A stretch of DNA of 32,674 nt from an uncultured Planctomyces sp. (lineage in GTDB: Bacteria > Planctomycetota > Planctomycetia > Planctomycetales > Planctomycetaceae). Below are positions 6,589 to 15,253 of the stretch, piece by piece; the stretch's first letter is position 1, and each line of letters opens with the position of its first letter. Where the stretch lies: contig CALDJX010000310.1 in assembly GCA_937899075.1 (NCBI GenBank), positions 1 through 32,674 on the forward strand. Direction: 5' to 3'. The notes under the pieces were generated by a model. It ran no database searches, was not told the DNA's origin, and saw only the letters and a program-made list of their open reading frames with translations. The position numbers were made by a program, and so were the translations under genes.

Positions 6589-9500
6589 ATGGCTCACGGC
6601 GACGAAACAGAATCTTCCGCGGCTGCAGACAGCACCCCTGCTGCGTCTGATTCTGCGATGACTGATTCGGCCACGTCGGATTCGGCCATTCCGGATCGGG
6701 TCGCCGTTGCTGATCTGAAGCGCCGTTTGATCGAAGCCGATCGTTTCGGTGACGAAGATCTGCGTGCTCGCTGCGAAGTTCTGCGACGCCTGAAGGTCGA
6801 AGCGGTCGACATCGCGGCACGAGCCGAAGACGGCAATGTCGAAACTCTTAGTCTCGGCGGCTACCTCTCGTCCGTTTCTCAGTGGCAGAGTCTTTGCGAA
6901 CGCCACGGACTCGACGAACAGGCCGAGCAGTGCCGCGAACTCGCCCGATCCGCTTTCACCGAAGCAGCCGCCGACTGGAAAGCGACCGTCGAAAATCGCG
7001 AAGAGAACGCCAGCGTCGACACACTTTTCGATGACCTGCTCGGAACCTCGCAACTCGAAGCTGACATTCGCAACCGTGGACTTCTTGAGCCAGCATCGCT
7101 GACACCGCTCAGAGAACTGCGAGACAACCTGCGCGACGAACTGTCCGCTGACCTGGAAAAAGAAAAGCCAGACAACCGAACTCTGGATCGTTGGACGCGG
7201 CTGATCGCCGATCAGTGCGACCACATCCTGACGACGGTCGATGACCTTGCCCCGCATATTGCCGCCGAGCAAATTCGGTCAACGCTGATACTTTCAGACT
7301 GGTATCTCAAAAAAGTTGACAGGCGTCGCAACGACCGCACTCGCCATTTAAAGCGGCGACATCGCCGGCTCCGAGCGGAAGAACAGGAACGCCAGCTCCA
7401 GGGTTCCCTCGAATCAAGGTTCGGTCGCAAACTCACAGGCAGGCTGGAACGTTTGGTTCTGATTCTGATCTGTCTGGTTCTGGGATTGATGATTGCCGAA
7501 TGGACGATGCCACTCGCCGAAGAAACCATCTACTGGTTTGCAATCGTCGACGCCGCCGCGTGTGCAGTCTTCCTGTCAGAATTCGGACTCAAGCTGGCAC
7601 TGGTCAATGGCCGCGGCCGCTGGTTTGTCCGACACTTCTTCGTCGACTTTGTTCCATCGATTCCGTTCGGCCTGCTGACCGCCGGGATGGCGAATTCTGG
7701 TGACGTCATGCGCGCTGGCCGTGTCGTGCGATTTGCCCGTCTCCCGAGGTTCGTGCGGTATGTTCGAATTCTGCGTCCGATCGTGAGGATCGCTCGCGCG
7801 CTCGGACTTGTCGCACGAGGGATCGACCGACTGGTTCGCAGATACGGGCACGTCTTGAACTGCAACGTGATCCTGCATCCGACTCAGCGTGAACAGGAAC
7901 TCTTCGAGCAGGAACGCCGGGAAGCAGCCCGCAATCTTCAGGAACTGCGTCAGTTGCTGAGAGATGCCTGGTCGCGAATGTTTGCTGAAGCCAGCCCGGA
8001 AGACAGACTCTTTGTCGCCAACACGCGCATCGAAGGAATGCAGCACACGCTGAATCGACGAACGATTCAGTTTGAAGAAAGCAGTCGAGCCACCAGCGGA
8101 ACTCGCGACATCCCCGCCGAAGCCTTACTCGACCGAATGGAATCACTGGAACCGTCGCTGGTCGAACCCGCCCTCGGCGAACCCATGATGATGCAGCTCG
8201 CTCGAATTATTCGCGTGTTGTCTGTCGCTCCGCTGCGCTGGCTGCCGATCATCAGGCAGTGCATCCCGGCTCAAGCAAGCCTGATGAGCGAAGCAGACGT
8301 TGTCTCCACCACGTCACGACGCGTCGCTCGATTCCTGCGAAAGTTTCACGACGGCTGGTTCTGGCTGACCGACCTTTACGGCACCGTCACGCCATCACAA
8401 TTCATCGACCGCGTTGGCGGCATCCTCGTGAAGAGTTCTTCGCGGCCAGCCTATCGACTGCTCCTCTTTGGTGGTTTTCTAATCCTGACCGAAGCCACGC
8501 TGTCGATCGTCGAAATCGATGCCCTGGAACCTTTGCGAGCTTTCCTGAAACGTTTCCTGGGAACGACAGTGCTCGTACTCGGTGGCGTCTGCCTGTTCGT
8601 GCTGGGCCTTGGCTGGTGGCTGCAACGAGTCGCTCGCGAAGCCACCGAGTTCTACGACAAGTCAGTGCAGGCTCAGTTTCTCCACTTGATGGATTCTGTC
8701 CGGCCAAAATATCTGGAACGCGATGCCGCGGTGTTGTACGAGCGAGTTCTGGCCGCAGACTGGCCAACCGACGATCCACGTAGCGACGGTGAAAGAATCG
8801 AAGTTCTTTGCCAGCGACTTCGCAATGCCATGTTTCCGTCACATCGCAATCCTGATCACGACGATGCCATCCTTGCGGAGATTTCCTTCGTGAGTCGATT
8901 GGAACTGCTCTACCACGACTGGCTGGACGGTGCGATGTTTACAAAAAGTGACACGCGCACGACGAATCAGTTGCTGGGCAACACGGCTCTCAGCCAGTTG
9001 ATGCTGACTTCCGATCGCATTTCAAAAAAGGACACGAAGCAACTGGCGCAGGTCGATCTCGAAAATCAGAAGTCCCTTTTGAACGGCCCCTACTTATGGT
9101 TCCACTTTATCGCTCAGTCAGTCAGCCATTCAGTTGCCCGATTGCTCGTCGACTATAACCGCCGGGCAATTCCCTGCCATGAGTTACCGCACTGTTCCGA
9201 GGCTCAAAAGAATTCGTTCACGCACTGGCTGAATACCGATCCAGACTTCCAGCTCGACAATAACGCCATCCTCGAACCAACCGATTCGAACTCCGGATAC
9301 GTCACGACCTCGTTTACGGCGTTGCTCTTTCTTGATCCTGACCCGCAACGTGACCAAACCGTCGAAGAACACTTCGGACCGGAAGTCGTCGCCAGAATTC
9401 GCGGCGACCGCAGCCTGTTGATCCGTCGAACCTTCGGCACCTTGCCTCTCCATCTTCGCCCTCGCAGCGAACGAGTCGTCAATCTCTACGCTGCCTACGA

Positions 9501-10452
9501 AGCCTGGATCGCTGGCGGGCGAATGTTTCTCGTTCCGTGGTTTCTGTTCGTTGCACTCTGCCGCTTGCTCATTCGGTTGGTCGGCTGGATTTACCAATCA
9601 GTGCAGGAAATCCGACATCCGGAACGCCGCAAGACTCCCATCGATGCAGCGCAGGCCGACTTCCGAGTGGCCGTTCGAAAGGTCAATCGCGTACGCGGCC
9701 CCGTCGCCGAACGTTGCGTACGACTGCGAGCGATCTTTGACCCCGCATGGCTGGGAATCGCTTTGCCCGGCGAGCAATCGACATTGCTCGGCACGGCTGA
9801 CGCCGATACCGACATCGCGTTTCTGCGGCTCGGACCAGCAACGCAACGGAAAATCGAATCTGAAAAACGAAGATGCCTCTCAGGGATGAGATGGCTGGAG
9901 CACTCACTGGATGACGGCCTGCTGGAGAAAATTGCAGAACATCGCGGACTCGCAAAAGACGCATTCAATTCCCGGCAGCATTTGCGAGCGGCATCAATCG
10001 CCGTTCATGCGGACCTGAACGGAGTCCGCGCACACCTTTTTGCCAAACCGATGCTCGCAGAAATCCTGCACACGACTCGCGCGAAGCCGTCACTTCGAGA
10101 CCGCGTCAGTCCACGATTTGCTCTTCGAGCAGCATTCCGCCGCTACTGGCAGACAACGGGAATGTCTGAACTCGCCGCCGAACGAAGCGCGTGGAAAGCC
10201 GTTCTGAATAACGAGTCCGGCGCGGCGGCCGCACTGATGGCGTGGGAGAATTTCGGAGAGGGCGTTGAGCAGGAAGGCGAACGAAGACTCGGCGAAATCC
10301 TGCAGCATCCTGGCCGAATCACTGAGCAACTATTAACGCTGCGTATGATCGAGACGCTGACCGTGCTCGACGTACTCCATTACCGCGAGCACATCTTCAA
10401 ACTCGGACAGTACGACGAAGGACACGACCTGCTGTCGCTGCAGCCGGAATGA
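6589..10452 (+). CDS. Large membrane protein with an S1-S4 voltage-sensor-like domain
   Basis: 1287 residues; function unknown. Residues 1-270 are soluble, acidic and helical. A basic stretch (about 245-285) leads to four segments that closely resemble a voltage sensor: S1 near 288-305; S2 at 315-339 with FLSEFGLKL (Glu331, Lys335); S3 at 345-363 with FVDFVPSIPF (Asp353); and S4 at 373-403 with Arg at 375, 378, 381, 384, 387, 390, 393 and 396, one every third residue. The S3 motif is like that of cyclic-nucleotide-gated/HCN/EAG channels. No S5, P-loop and S6 follow directly. Further membrane segments lie at about 623-640, 656-677 and 978-1003, separated by soluble helical domains with coiled-coil-like stretches. 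No phosphatase CX5R signature, as in voltage-sensing phosphatases, is seen. It stands 115 bases after mutY and converges with glgP. Confidence 0.85.
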   Translation: MAHGDETESSAAADSTPAASDSAMTDSATSDSAIPDRVAVADLKRRLIEADRFGDEDLRARCEVLRRLKVEAVDIAARAEDGNVETLSLGGYLSSVSQWQSLCERHGLDEQAEQCRELARSAFTEAAADWKATVENREENASVDTLFDDLLGTSQLEADIRNRGLLEPASLTPLRELRDNLRDELSADLEKEKPDNRTLDRWTRLIADQCDHILTTVDDLAPHIAAEQIRSTLILSDWYLKKVDRRRNDRTRHLKRRHRRLRAEEQERQLQGSLESRFGRKLTGRLERLVLILICLVLGLMIAEWTMPLAEETIYWFAIVDAAACAVFLSEFGLKLALVNGRGRWFVRHFFVDFVPSIPFGLLTAGMANSGDVMRAGRVVRFARLPRFVRYVRILRPIVRIARALGLVARGIDRLVRRYGHVLNCNVILHPTQREQELFEQERREAARNLQELRQLLRDAWSRMFAEASPEDRLFVANTRIEGMQHTLNRRTIQFEESSRATSGTRDIPAEALLDRMESLEPSLVEPALGEPMMMQLARIIRVLSVAPLRWLPIIRQCIPAQASLMSEADVVSTTSRRVARFLRKFHDGWFWLTDLYGTVTPSQFIDRVGGILVKSSSRPAYRLLLFGGFLILTEATLSIVEIDALEPLRAFLKRFLGTTVLVLGGVCLFVLGLGWWLQRVAREATEFYDKSVQAQFLHLMDSVRPKYLERDAAVLYERVLAADWPTDDPRSDGERIEVLCQRLRNAMFPSHRNPDHDDAILAEISFVSRLELLYHDWLDGAMFTKSDTRTTNQLLGNTALSQLMLTSDRISKKDTKQLAQVDLENQKSLLNGPYLWFHFIAQSVSHSVARLLVDYNRRAIPCHELPHCSEAQKNSFTHWLNTDPDFQLDNNAILEPTDSNSGYVTTSFTALLFLDPDPQRDQTVEEHFGPEVVARIRGDRSLLIRRTFGTLPLHLRPRSERVVNLYAAYEAWIAGGRMFLVPWFLFVALCRLLIRLVGWIYQSVQEIRHPERRKTPIDAAQADFRVAVRKVNRVRGPVAERCVRLRAIFDPAWLGIALPGEQSTLLGTADADTDIAFLRLGPATQRKIESEKRRCLSGMRWLEHSLDDGLLEKIAEHRGLAKDAFNSRQHLRAASIAVHADLNGVRAHLFAKPMLAEILHTTRAKPSLRDRVSPRFALRAAFRRYWQTTGMSELAAERSAWKAVLNNESGAAAALMAWENFGEGVEQEGERRLGEILQHPGRITEQLLTLRMIETLTVLDVLHYREHIFKLGQYDEGHDLLSLQPE

Positions 10453-10490
10453 CAATCGAGAGCCAATTAGCCAGAGTCAAGTAGAACGCG

Positions 10491-10561
10491 TGCCACTGGC
10501 TCTGCCAGTGCGAACTACTTGTCGTCGGCGATTCGCGAAAACACTGGCAGAGCCAGTGGCA
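10491..10561. repeat. Perfect 20-bp inverted repeat between convergent genes
   Basis: The arms TGCCACTGGCTCTGCCAGTG (10491-10510) and CACTGGCAGAGCCAGTGGCA (10542-10561) are exact reverse complements with a 31-base spacer. Each arm is itself nearly palindromic (CACTGGC-TCT-GCCAGTG), so either two small hairpins or one long one can form. It sits between the ends of the 1287-residue gene and glgP, where it may act as a two-way terminator. It looks like a small palindromic mobile or REP-type element, related to the elements at 1291-1330 and 32554-32621. Confidence 0.7.
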
Positions 10562-10598
10562 CTCCAGGAGTGCCTGTTCGCCGCTCTTCAACAGGCGG

Positions 10599-13109
10599 TT
10601 ACCTCAGAGCCTTAACGTTCCAGATTTCGTCGGCGTACTGAGCGATCGTGCGGTCGCTGGAGAACCATCCGCTCGCAGCGGTATTCAGGATGCTCATTTT
10701 GTCCCAGCGATCCCGATCGCGGTAAACATCGTTCACCCGTTTCTGAGCGTCGATAAAGCTCCGCAGGTCAGCAATCGTCAGCCATGGATCGTGCGGATTC
10801 CGTAGCCCTGCCGTCAGCATGCTGAAAACACCAGGCTGAGATTCGTTAAACATCCCGCCCTCAAGCAACTGCATGACCCGCGTGATGTCAGCATCGTTGG
10901 CGATGACCACGTTCGGTCGATAGTCCTTACGCGCTTCCGCAACTTCTGCCGCGTTTAACCCGAAGAGAAAGAAGTTCTCGTCTCCAGCCTGCTCTCGGAT
11001 CTCAATGTTCGCACCGTCCAAAGTGCCGATGGTCATGGCGCCGTTCATCATGAACTTCATATTGCCCGTACCCGACGCCTCTTTTCCGGCCGTCGAAATC
11101 TGCTCGGACAACTCGGCAGCCGGGCAAATCACTTCCATAGCCGAAACACGATAATTCGGCAGGAATACCACTTTCAGAAGTTCGTTGGCGCGAGGATCGT
11201 TGTTGATGACCTGCGACACGTTATTAACCAGGTGAACAATCAACTTCGCCACGTGATAACCAGGCGCCGCTTTGCCACCAATCAGAATACAGCGAGGCAC
11301 CATTCCCTCGGTTTTGCCTTCCAGAATCCGATCGTAAAGATGGATCGCGTGCAGAACGTTAAGCAGCTGCCGCTTGTATTCGTGAATTCGTTTGACCTGG
11401 ACGTCGAACATCGCCGACTCGCTGAATTGGACTCCGGTTTCACGCTCGACAAGCTGGATCAAACGACGTTTGTTAGCCTGTTTTACGGCTCGCCATTTTT
11501 CGCGAAACGCACCGTCTTCGGCAAAGGGAGCGAGTTTCGAAATCCGGCTCAAATCCTTCTGCCAGCCGTCACCGATCGTCTCGTTCAGCAATTCCCGCAA
11601 TCCCGGATTGCAGTGGGCCAGCCAGCGACGCTGAGTAACACCGTTGGTCTTGTTGTTGAACTTTTCCGGCCAGAGTGCATGGAAGTCGCCGAAAAGACCT
11701 GCTTTGAGCAATTCAGTATGCAGCCCCGCGACGCCGTTCACAGAGAAGCTTCCGACAATGGCAAGATACGCCATTCGAATGTGCGGATGCTCGCCCTCTT
11801 CAACCAGTGACATGCGGGACTGGATGCCGGCGGCCTTCGGAAAGTGCTTTGCAATCTGCGCCAGAAATCGCGAGTTGATCTCGTAAATGATCTCCAGCAA
11901 CCGAGGCAGCAGATGGCTGAACAGGCCGACCGACCAGCGTTCAAGCGCTTCAGGAAGCAACGTGTGATTTGTGTACGCCAGACATTGCGTGGTGACGTCC
12001 CACGCGGCGTCCCAGGACAACCCATGGTCGTCCATCAGCAGACGCATCAGTTCCGGAACGGCGCAGGCCGGGTGAGTGTCGTTCAACTGGAAGCAGTTGC
12101 TGCTGCCGAAGTTGGTGAAGTCCTCGCCATTCTTACTGACCCACTGAGCAAGAACATCTTGCAGACTCGCCGACACAAGGAAGTACTGCTGCTTCAGACG
12201 CAGTTCTTTTCCGTTCTCGCTGGAGTCATTTGGGTAGAGCACCATCGTGATCTGCTCAGCAAGATTCTTCGCCGCGACAGCTTCCGGGTAACTTCCCGCA
12301 TTGAATTCTCCAAGATCGAACTCGTCCGTTGCACAGGCCTTCCATAGTCGCAACGAGTTGACCGTGCCGTTTCGATAACCCGGAACTGGCATATCAAACG
12401 GAAGCGCCAGCACGTCGTTGCCGTTCGCCCAACGAACTCGCGGAGAACCGTCTTTATCGCGGTAGTGTTCGGTGTGCCCGTAAAAGTGGACTCGGCGAGC
12501 ATCTTCGGCACGCTCAAGTTCCCAGGGATTTCCATTTCGCAGCCAGTGGTCAGGATTTTCAATCTGCTGACCGTTTTCGATCTGCTGATGGAACATTCCG
12601 TATTCGTACCGCAATCCATAACCGACAACAGGCAACTGAAGGTTCGCGCAACTGTCGAGAAAACAGGCTGCCAGACGTCCCAGCCCGCCATTACCAAGCC
12701 CGGCATCATGCTCCTGCTCGGCGAGTTCTTCGAGCGTGACGCCATACTCGTGAAGTGCCGCGTGGGCATCGGCATCCAGATCGAGGTTTGCCACTGCGTT
12801 GGTTAACGACCGCCCGATCAGAAACTCCAGAGACAGGTAATAAACCTTCTTCTCGTTGCTCTGTGCGAATTTCGCGTGAGTTGTTCGCCAGTCGCGGACC
12901 AGCCGATCTCGCACAGCCGTCGCGAGGGCTTTGTAAAGGTACTCCGGATCAAACTTCGACTCGTCATGTGCGAGCGTCAAGGCAAGATGCCGCGCAACCT
13001 CGCGATCAAGATTTCCCAGAAAAGTCTGAGCCGCTTCGGGCGAGATCGCGGTTGTCGAGGGAACAGGTTCGTGACTCGATGACGACTGAGTATCAACGCT
13101 TGCTGACAT
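10599..13109 (-). CDS. glgP: Glycogen phosphorylase
   Basis: Releases glucose 1-phosphate from the non-reducing ends of glycogen with orthophosphate, using pyridoxal phosphate, in the cytoplasm. The 836-residue length matches the bacterial family. Seen: VYYLSLEFLIGRSL near residue 90, GNGGLGRLAACFLDS, GYGLRYEYGMF, HEYKRQLLNVLH, and the pyridoxal site EASGTGNMKFMMNGA with Lys685. The C-terminus DEIWNVKAL is typical. The start is the ATG at 13109, with only a weak AGAGAAA upstream. It follows pgi on the same strand after 114 bases; together they connect glycogen breakdown with glycolysis, with a phosphoglucomutase needed between them that is not in the window. Assigning glycogen rather than maltodextrin as the preferred substrate is by family resemblance. 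Confidence 0.95.
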   Translation of the reverse strand: MSASVDTQSSSSHEPVPSTTAISPEAAQTFLGNLDREVARHLALTLAHDESKFDPEYLYKALATAVRDRLVRDWRTTHAKFAQSNEKKVYYLSLEFLIGRSLTNAVANLDLDADAHAALHEYGVTLEELAEQEHDAGLGNGGLGRLAACFLDSCANLQLPVVGYGLRYEYGMFHQQIENGQQIENPDHWLRNGNPWELERAEDARRVHFYGHTEHYRDKDGSPRVRWANGNDVLALPFDMPVPGYRNGTVNSLRLWKACATDEFDLGEFNAGSYPEAVAAKNLAEQITMVLYPNDSSENGKELRLKQQYFLVSASLQDVLAQWVSKNGEDFTNFGSSNCFQLNDTHPACAVPELMRLLMDDHGLSWDAAWDVTTQCLAYTNHTLLPEALERWSVGLFSHLLPRLLEIIYEINSRFLAQIAKHFPKAAGIQSRMSLVEEGEHPHIRMAYLAIVGSFSVNGVAGLHTELLKAGLFGDFHALWPEKFNNKTNGVTQRRWLAHCNPGLRELLNETIGDGWQKDLSRISKLAPFAEDGAFREKWRAVKQANKRRLIQLVERETGVQFSESAMFDVQVKRIHEYKRQLLNVLHAIHLYDRILEGKTEGMVPRCILIGGKAAPGYHVAKLIVHLVNNVSQVINNDPRANELLKVVFLPNYRVSAMEVICPAAELSEQISTAGKEASGTGNMKFMMNGAMTIGTLDGANIEIREQAGDENFFLFGLNAAEVAEARKDYRPNVVIANDADITRVMQLLEGGMFNESQPGVFSMLTAGLRNPHDPWLTIADLRSFIDAQKRVNDVYRDRDRWDKMSILNTAASGWFSSDRTIAQYADEIWNVKALR

Positions 13110-13223
13110 GGGAGAGTTTCTCTTGATTCAACAGAGTAGAGGTGTAGCAAATGAACAGAAAGTTCGTCGCCTGATCGTCCAATCGCGGCGAGCCCGCACA
13201 GGCCGATCGCCTGAAACCAAAGC

Positions 13224-14738
13224 CTACTTCGTGAGTCGACCACAGGCGGCAAATCGCTTGAGCAAATCCGCAACGAAGTCGTCAGTCAGTGCGTCGAGCC
13301 CTTCTTCTGCTCGAACCTGACCAGCGAACTCCTTCATCCGCTGCTCGTCCTGAACGAGCGACGAGGCGTCAAGCGGTAGATGTTTCAAGACAGCCTGCTG
13401 AGCAGCAAGCAGCTCTCCGGCTGCGGTCTTCCCGGCTTCAACGCCGGGCTGATGGTACGAGTTGATGCCAAGCATCGCTCCGTAGTAGCCGACGGCCCGC
13501 TCAAAGAGAGCGATCAAAGCCCCAAGCGTATGTTCGTTAAATCGTTCAGTCGTGATTCTGAGCGAAGGACGCCCGGTCTCGGTCAGGGCTTTGGCCGTGC
13601 CTTCCTGAAAAGCCATCAGGTAATCACCAGCCGTCACGCCGGGCTCGACTTCCGGCTCTTCGACTTCAGGATTAAGCACACGAAGGAACATCGCAAAGAA
13701 GTCTTTGTAACCATCTCGCAATTGTTGAACGTACGAGTGCTGGTCGGTCGAACCTTTATTTCCAAAGACCGAAATCCCCTTCCCTTCTTTTCCGACCGAC
13801 TCCATCACAAGCTGCTGAAGGTACTTCGACATCAGACAAATGCGATCGCAATACGGAAGCACGACCATGTTGCGTAATGATTGATGCTCCACCACATGGA
13901 ACCACGCCGTCGCCAGCATCAAGGCGGGATTGGATTCCAGTGATTCTGTGCGAGTTGCTTCGTCCATTTCCCGAGCGCCTGCAAGGTACGCCTTCGAGTC
14001 GAAACCAAGCAAGCAGGCCGGCAACAATCCGACCGCCGAAAACAGCGACGTGCGGCCTCCAACCCAATCCCAGATCGCAAATCGTTTCAACCATGCAGGC
14101 CCGGCCGTTTTTTCATCGTCTGCCGATTCAGGCCCAGCCAGTTTATCGAGAGCACTTTTCGGTTGCGTGACGGCCGCAGCGTGTTCCTCAAAGGAAAGCC
14201 CCGCCCGTTCGTAAGCAGCTTTGGCGAACTTCATGCCGTTCGCTGTTTCCTTCGTGCCGCCCGACTTTGAAACAATCACGGTCAGCGTCGTTTTGAGACC
14301 GCCGGACTGTTCAATATCTCCGAGCGTCCGCTGAAATCCGAACGGGTCCGTATTGTCCAGGAAGAACATGCCAGGAGTAACGCCGGGCACTCGCAGCGAA
14401 TCATAAAGCAGTTGCGGACCGAGACCTGATCCGCCAATTCCGATCCACAGAATATTGCTGAAGCGGCCCGAGAAAACGTCGCGGCCAAAGTCTTCAATAC
14501 TCTGCTGAGTCTCGCAAATGGCGACGCCGAGATCCCCCGGAGCAAGGTCCGGATTTCTCAACCAATAATGGCCGACCATCCGACCTTCATCAGTATTTAC
14601 TTTCTCGCCCGCTTCAACTGCAGCCATTTCCTGAAGGGCTCTGGCAATTGGCTCTTGATAACGACCTGCCAAGTCCTCCGGCAATTCCAAACGAGCGAAG
14701 TCAAGTTCAACACCGGCCGACTTCAAACTGTTGCTCAT
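13224..14738 (-). CDS. pgi: Glucose-6-phosphate isomerase
   Basis: Interconverts glucose 6-phosphate and fructose 6-phosphate in the cytoplasm. The 504-residue product carries two sugar-isomerase domains: ILWIGIGGSGLGPQLL at about 96-111, the SKSGGTKET phosphate loop at 157-165, DWVGGRTSLFSAVGLLP at 224-240, QLVMESVGK with Glu313, and GNKGSTDQHSYVQQL at 327-340. The C-terminal AGKTAAGELL contains the expected active-site Lys region. The start at 14738 is well supported: AGAAGGAG stands ten bases before the ATG. It is the first gene of a likely pgi-glgP unit. It belongs to the shorter bacterial type (about 450-510 residues). Confidence 0.96.
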   Translation of the reverse strand: MSNSLKSAGVELDFARLELPEDLAGRYQEPIARALQEMAAVEAGEKVNTDEGRMVGHYWLRNPDLAPGDLGVAICETQQSIEDFGRDVFSGRFSNILWIGIGGSGLGPQLLYDSLRVPGVTPGMFFLDNTDPFGFQRTLGDIEQSGGLKTTLTVIVSKSGGTKETANGMKFAKAAYERAGLSFEEHAAAVTQPKSALDKLAGPESADDEKTAGPAWLKRFAIWDWVGGRTSLFSAVGLLPACLLGFDSKAYLAGAREMDEATRTESLESNPALMLATAWFHVVEHQSLRNMVVLPYCDRICLMSKYLQQLVMESVGKEGKGISVFGNKGSTDQHSYVQQLRDGYKDFFAMFLRVLNPEVEEPEVEPGVTAGDYLMAFQEGTAKALTETGRPSLRITTERFNEHTLGALIALFERAVGYYGAMLGINSYHQPGVEAGKTAAGELLAAQQAVLKHLPLDASSLVQDEQRMKEFAGQVRAEEGLDALTDDFVADLLKRFAACGRLTK

Positions 14739-14748
14739 CGCTCAGACA

Positions 14749-14756
14749 CTCCTTCT
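14749..14756 (-). promoter_or_regulatory. Strong Shine-Dalgarno AGAAGGAG of pgi
   Basis: AGAAGGAG on the - strand, ten bases before the pgi ATG at 14738. It fixes the start and is one of few good ribosome sites in this window. Confidence 0.7.
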
Positions 14757-15042
14757 GGTTTTGCACCCGTTGCCGCTGTTGTTTCAGACGATGCCCGTCA
14801 GTATCGATGCTGCCTGTTTTCGACACTGCAGAGTCTCAACCCAGTTTCGAATCAACAATGCAGCAATCGGTGCTTCGGGCTCACCGAGGCCGACGCACGA
14901 GCCTCAGGCGTTTTTGTAGCGGCATTCGGTTCAAGAATCACGAGTTCAGCACAAAGAACGGGCCCGACTCGGATAAACCAGGTTTTCCGTCAGAAGAAGT
15001 CACTCGTAACGTGCGAGGAGCCCATAAACGAAGGGCGATCCG

Positions 15043-15059
15043 ACGTGAGGATCTCACGT
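15043..15059. repeat. Tight hairpin ACGTGAG-GAT-CTCACGT
   Basis: A perfect 7-bp stem closed by a three-base loop. It stands alone between pgi and lexA, 305 bases upstream of pgi. It has no T-run. It may be part of a dispersed palindromic element with the flanking sequence. Confidence 0.4.
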
Positions 15060-15169
15060 TAAACATGCTCAAGGCGAAGATCACCCCGTGCCCATGCAGA
15101 TCAGGCCTGGCCCTACGTCCAAGACCAGAACGATCGCCAATTAAGAAAACTGCCCGGCGGTCGGCGTAC

Positions 15170-15213
15170 GCTGAGCGAGCCAGACTTGTGTCGGAAGTCT
15201 GGCAATGCTCAGC
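15170..15213. repeat. Two-tier hairpin downstream of lexA
   Basis: GCCAGACTT (15179-15187) pairs with AAGTCTGGC (15195-15203) around GTGTCGG; outside it GCTGAGC (15170-15176) pairs with GCTCAGC (15207-15213) across a small internal loop. The total is 16 paired bases. It starts about 40 bases after the lexA stop and could terminate that transcript, but the lack of a T-run and the elaborate shape also fit a REP-type repeat. Confidence 0.5.
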
Positions 15214-15253
15214 ATCTGCTCGATGCGATAGACGCAGTCTGCTTCTAGAGCAA

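Larger units (their letters stand above)
14739..15253. other. 515-base intergenic stretch between pgi and the lexA end
   Basis: No convincing gene. A 313-codon + strand frame (14648-15589) crosses both the start of pgi and the 3' half of lexA antisense and has a shadow-like Arg/Ser-rich translation. The stretch holds the pgi leader, two stem-loops (15043-15059 and 15170-15213, listed separately), and a direct repeat CTAGAG-CAA-CTAGAG at the lexA stop. Confidence 0.5.

Noticed and set aside
8344-8400. DLYGTVTPSQ in the voltage-sensor protein, briefly considered as a potassium-channel filter (GYGDxxP-like)
   Set aside because: No flanking S5/S6-like membrane segments and the filter glycines are missing.
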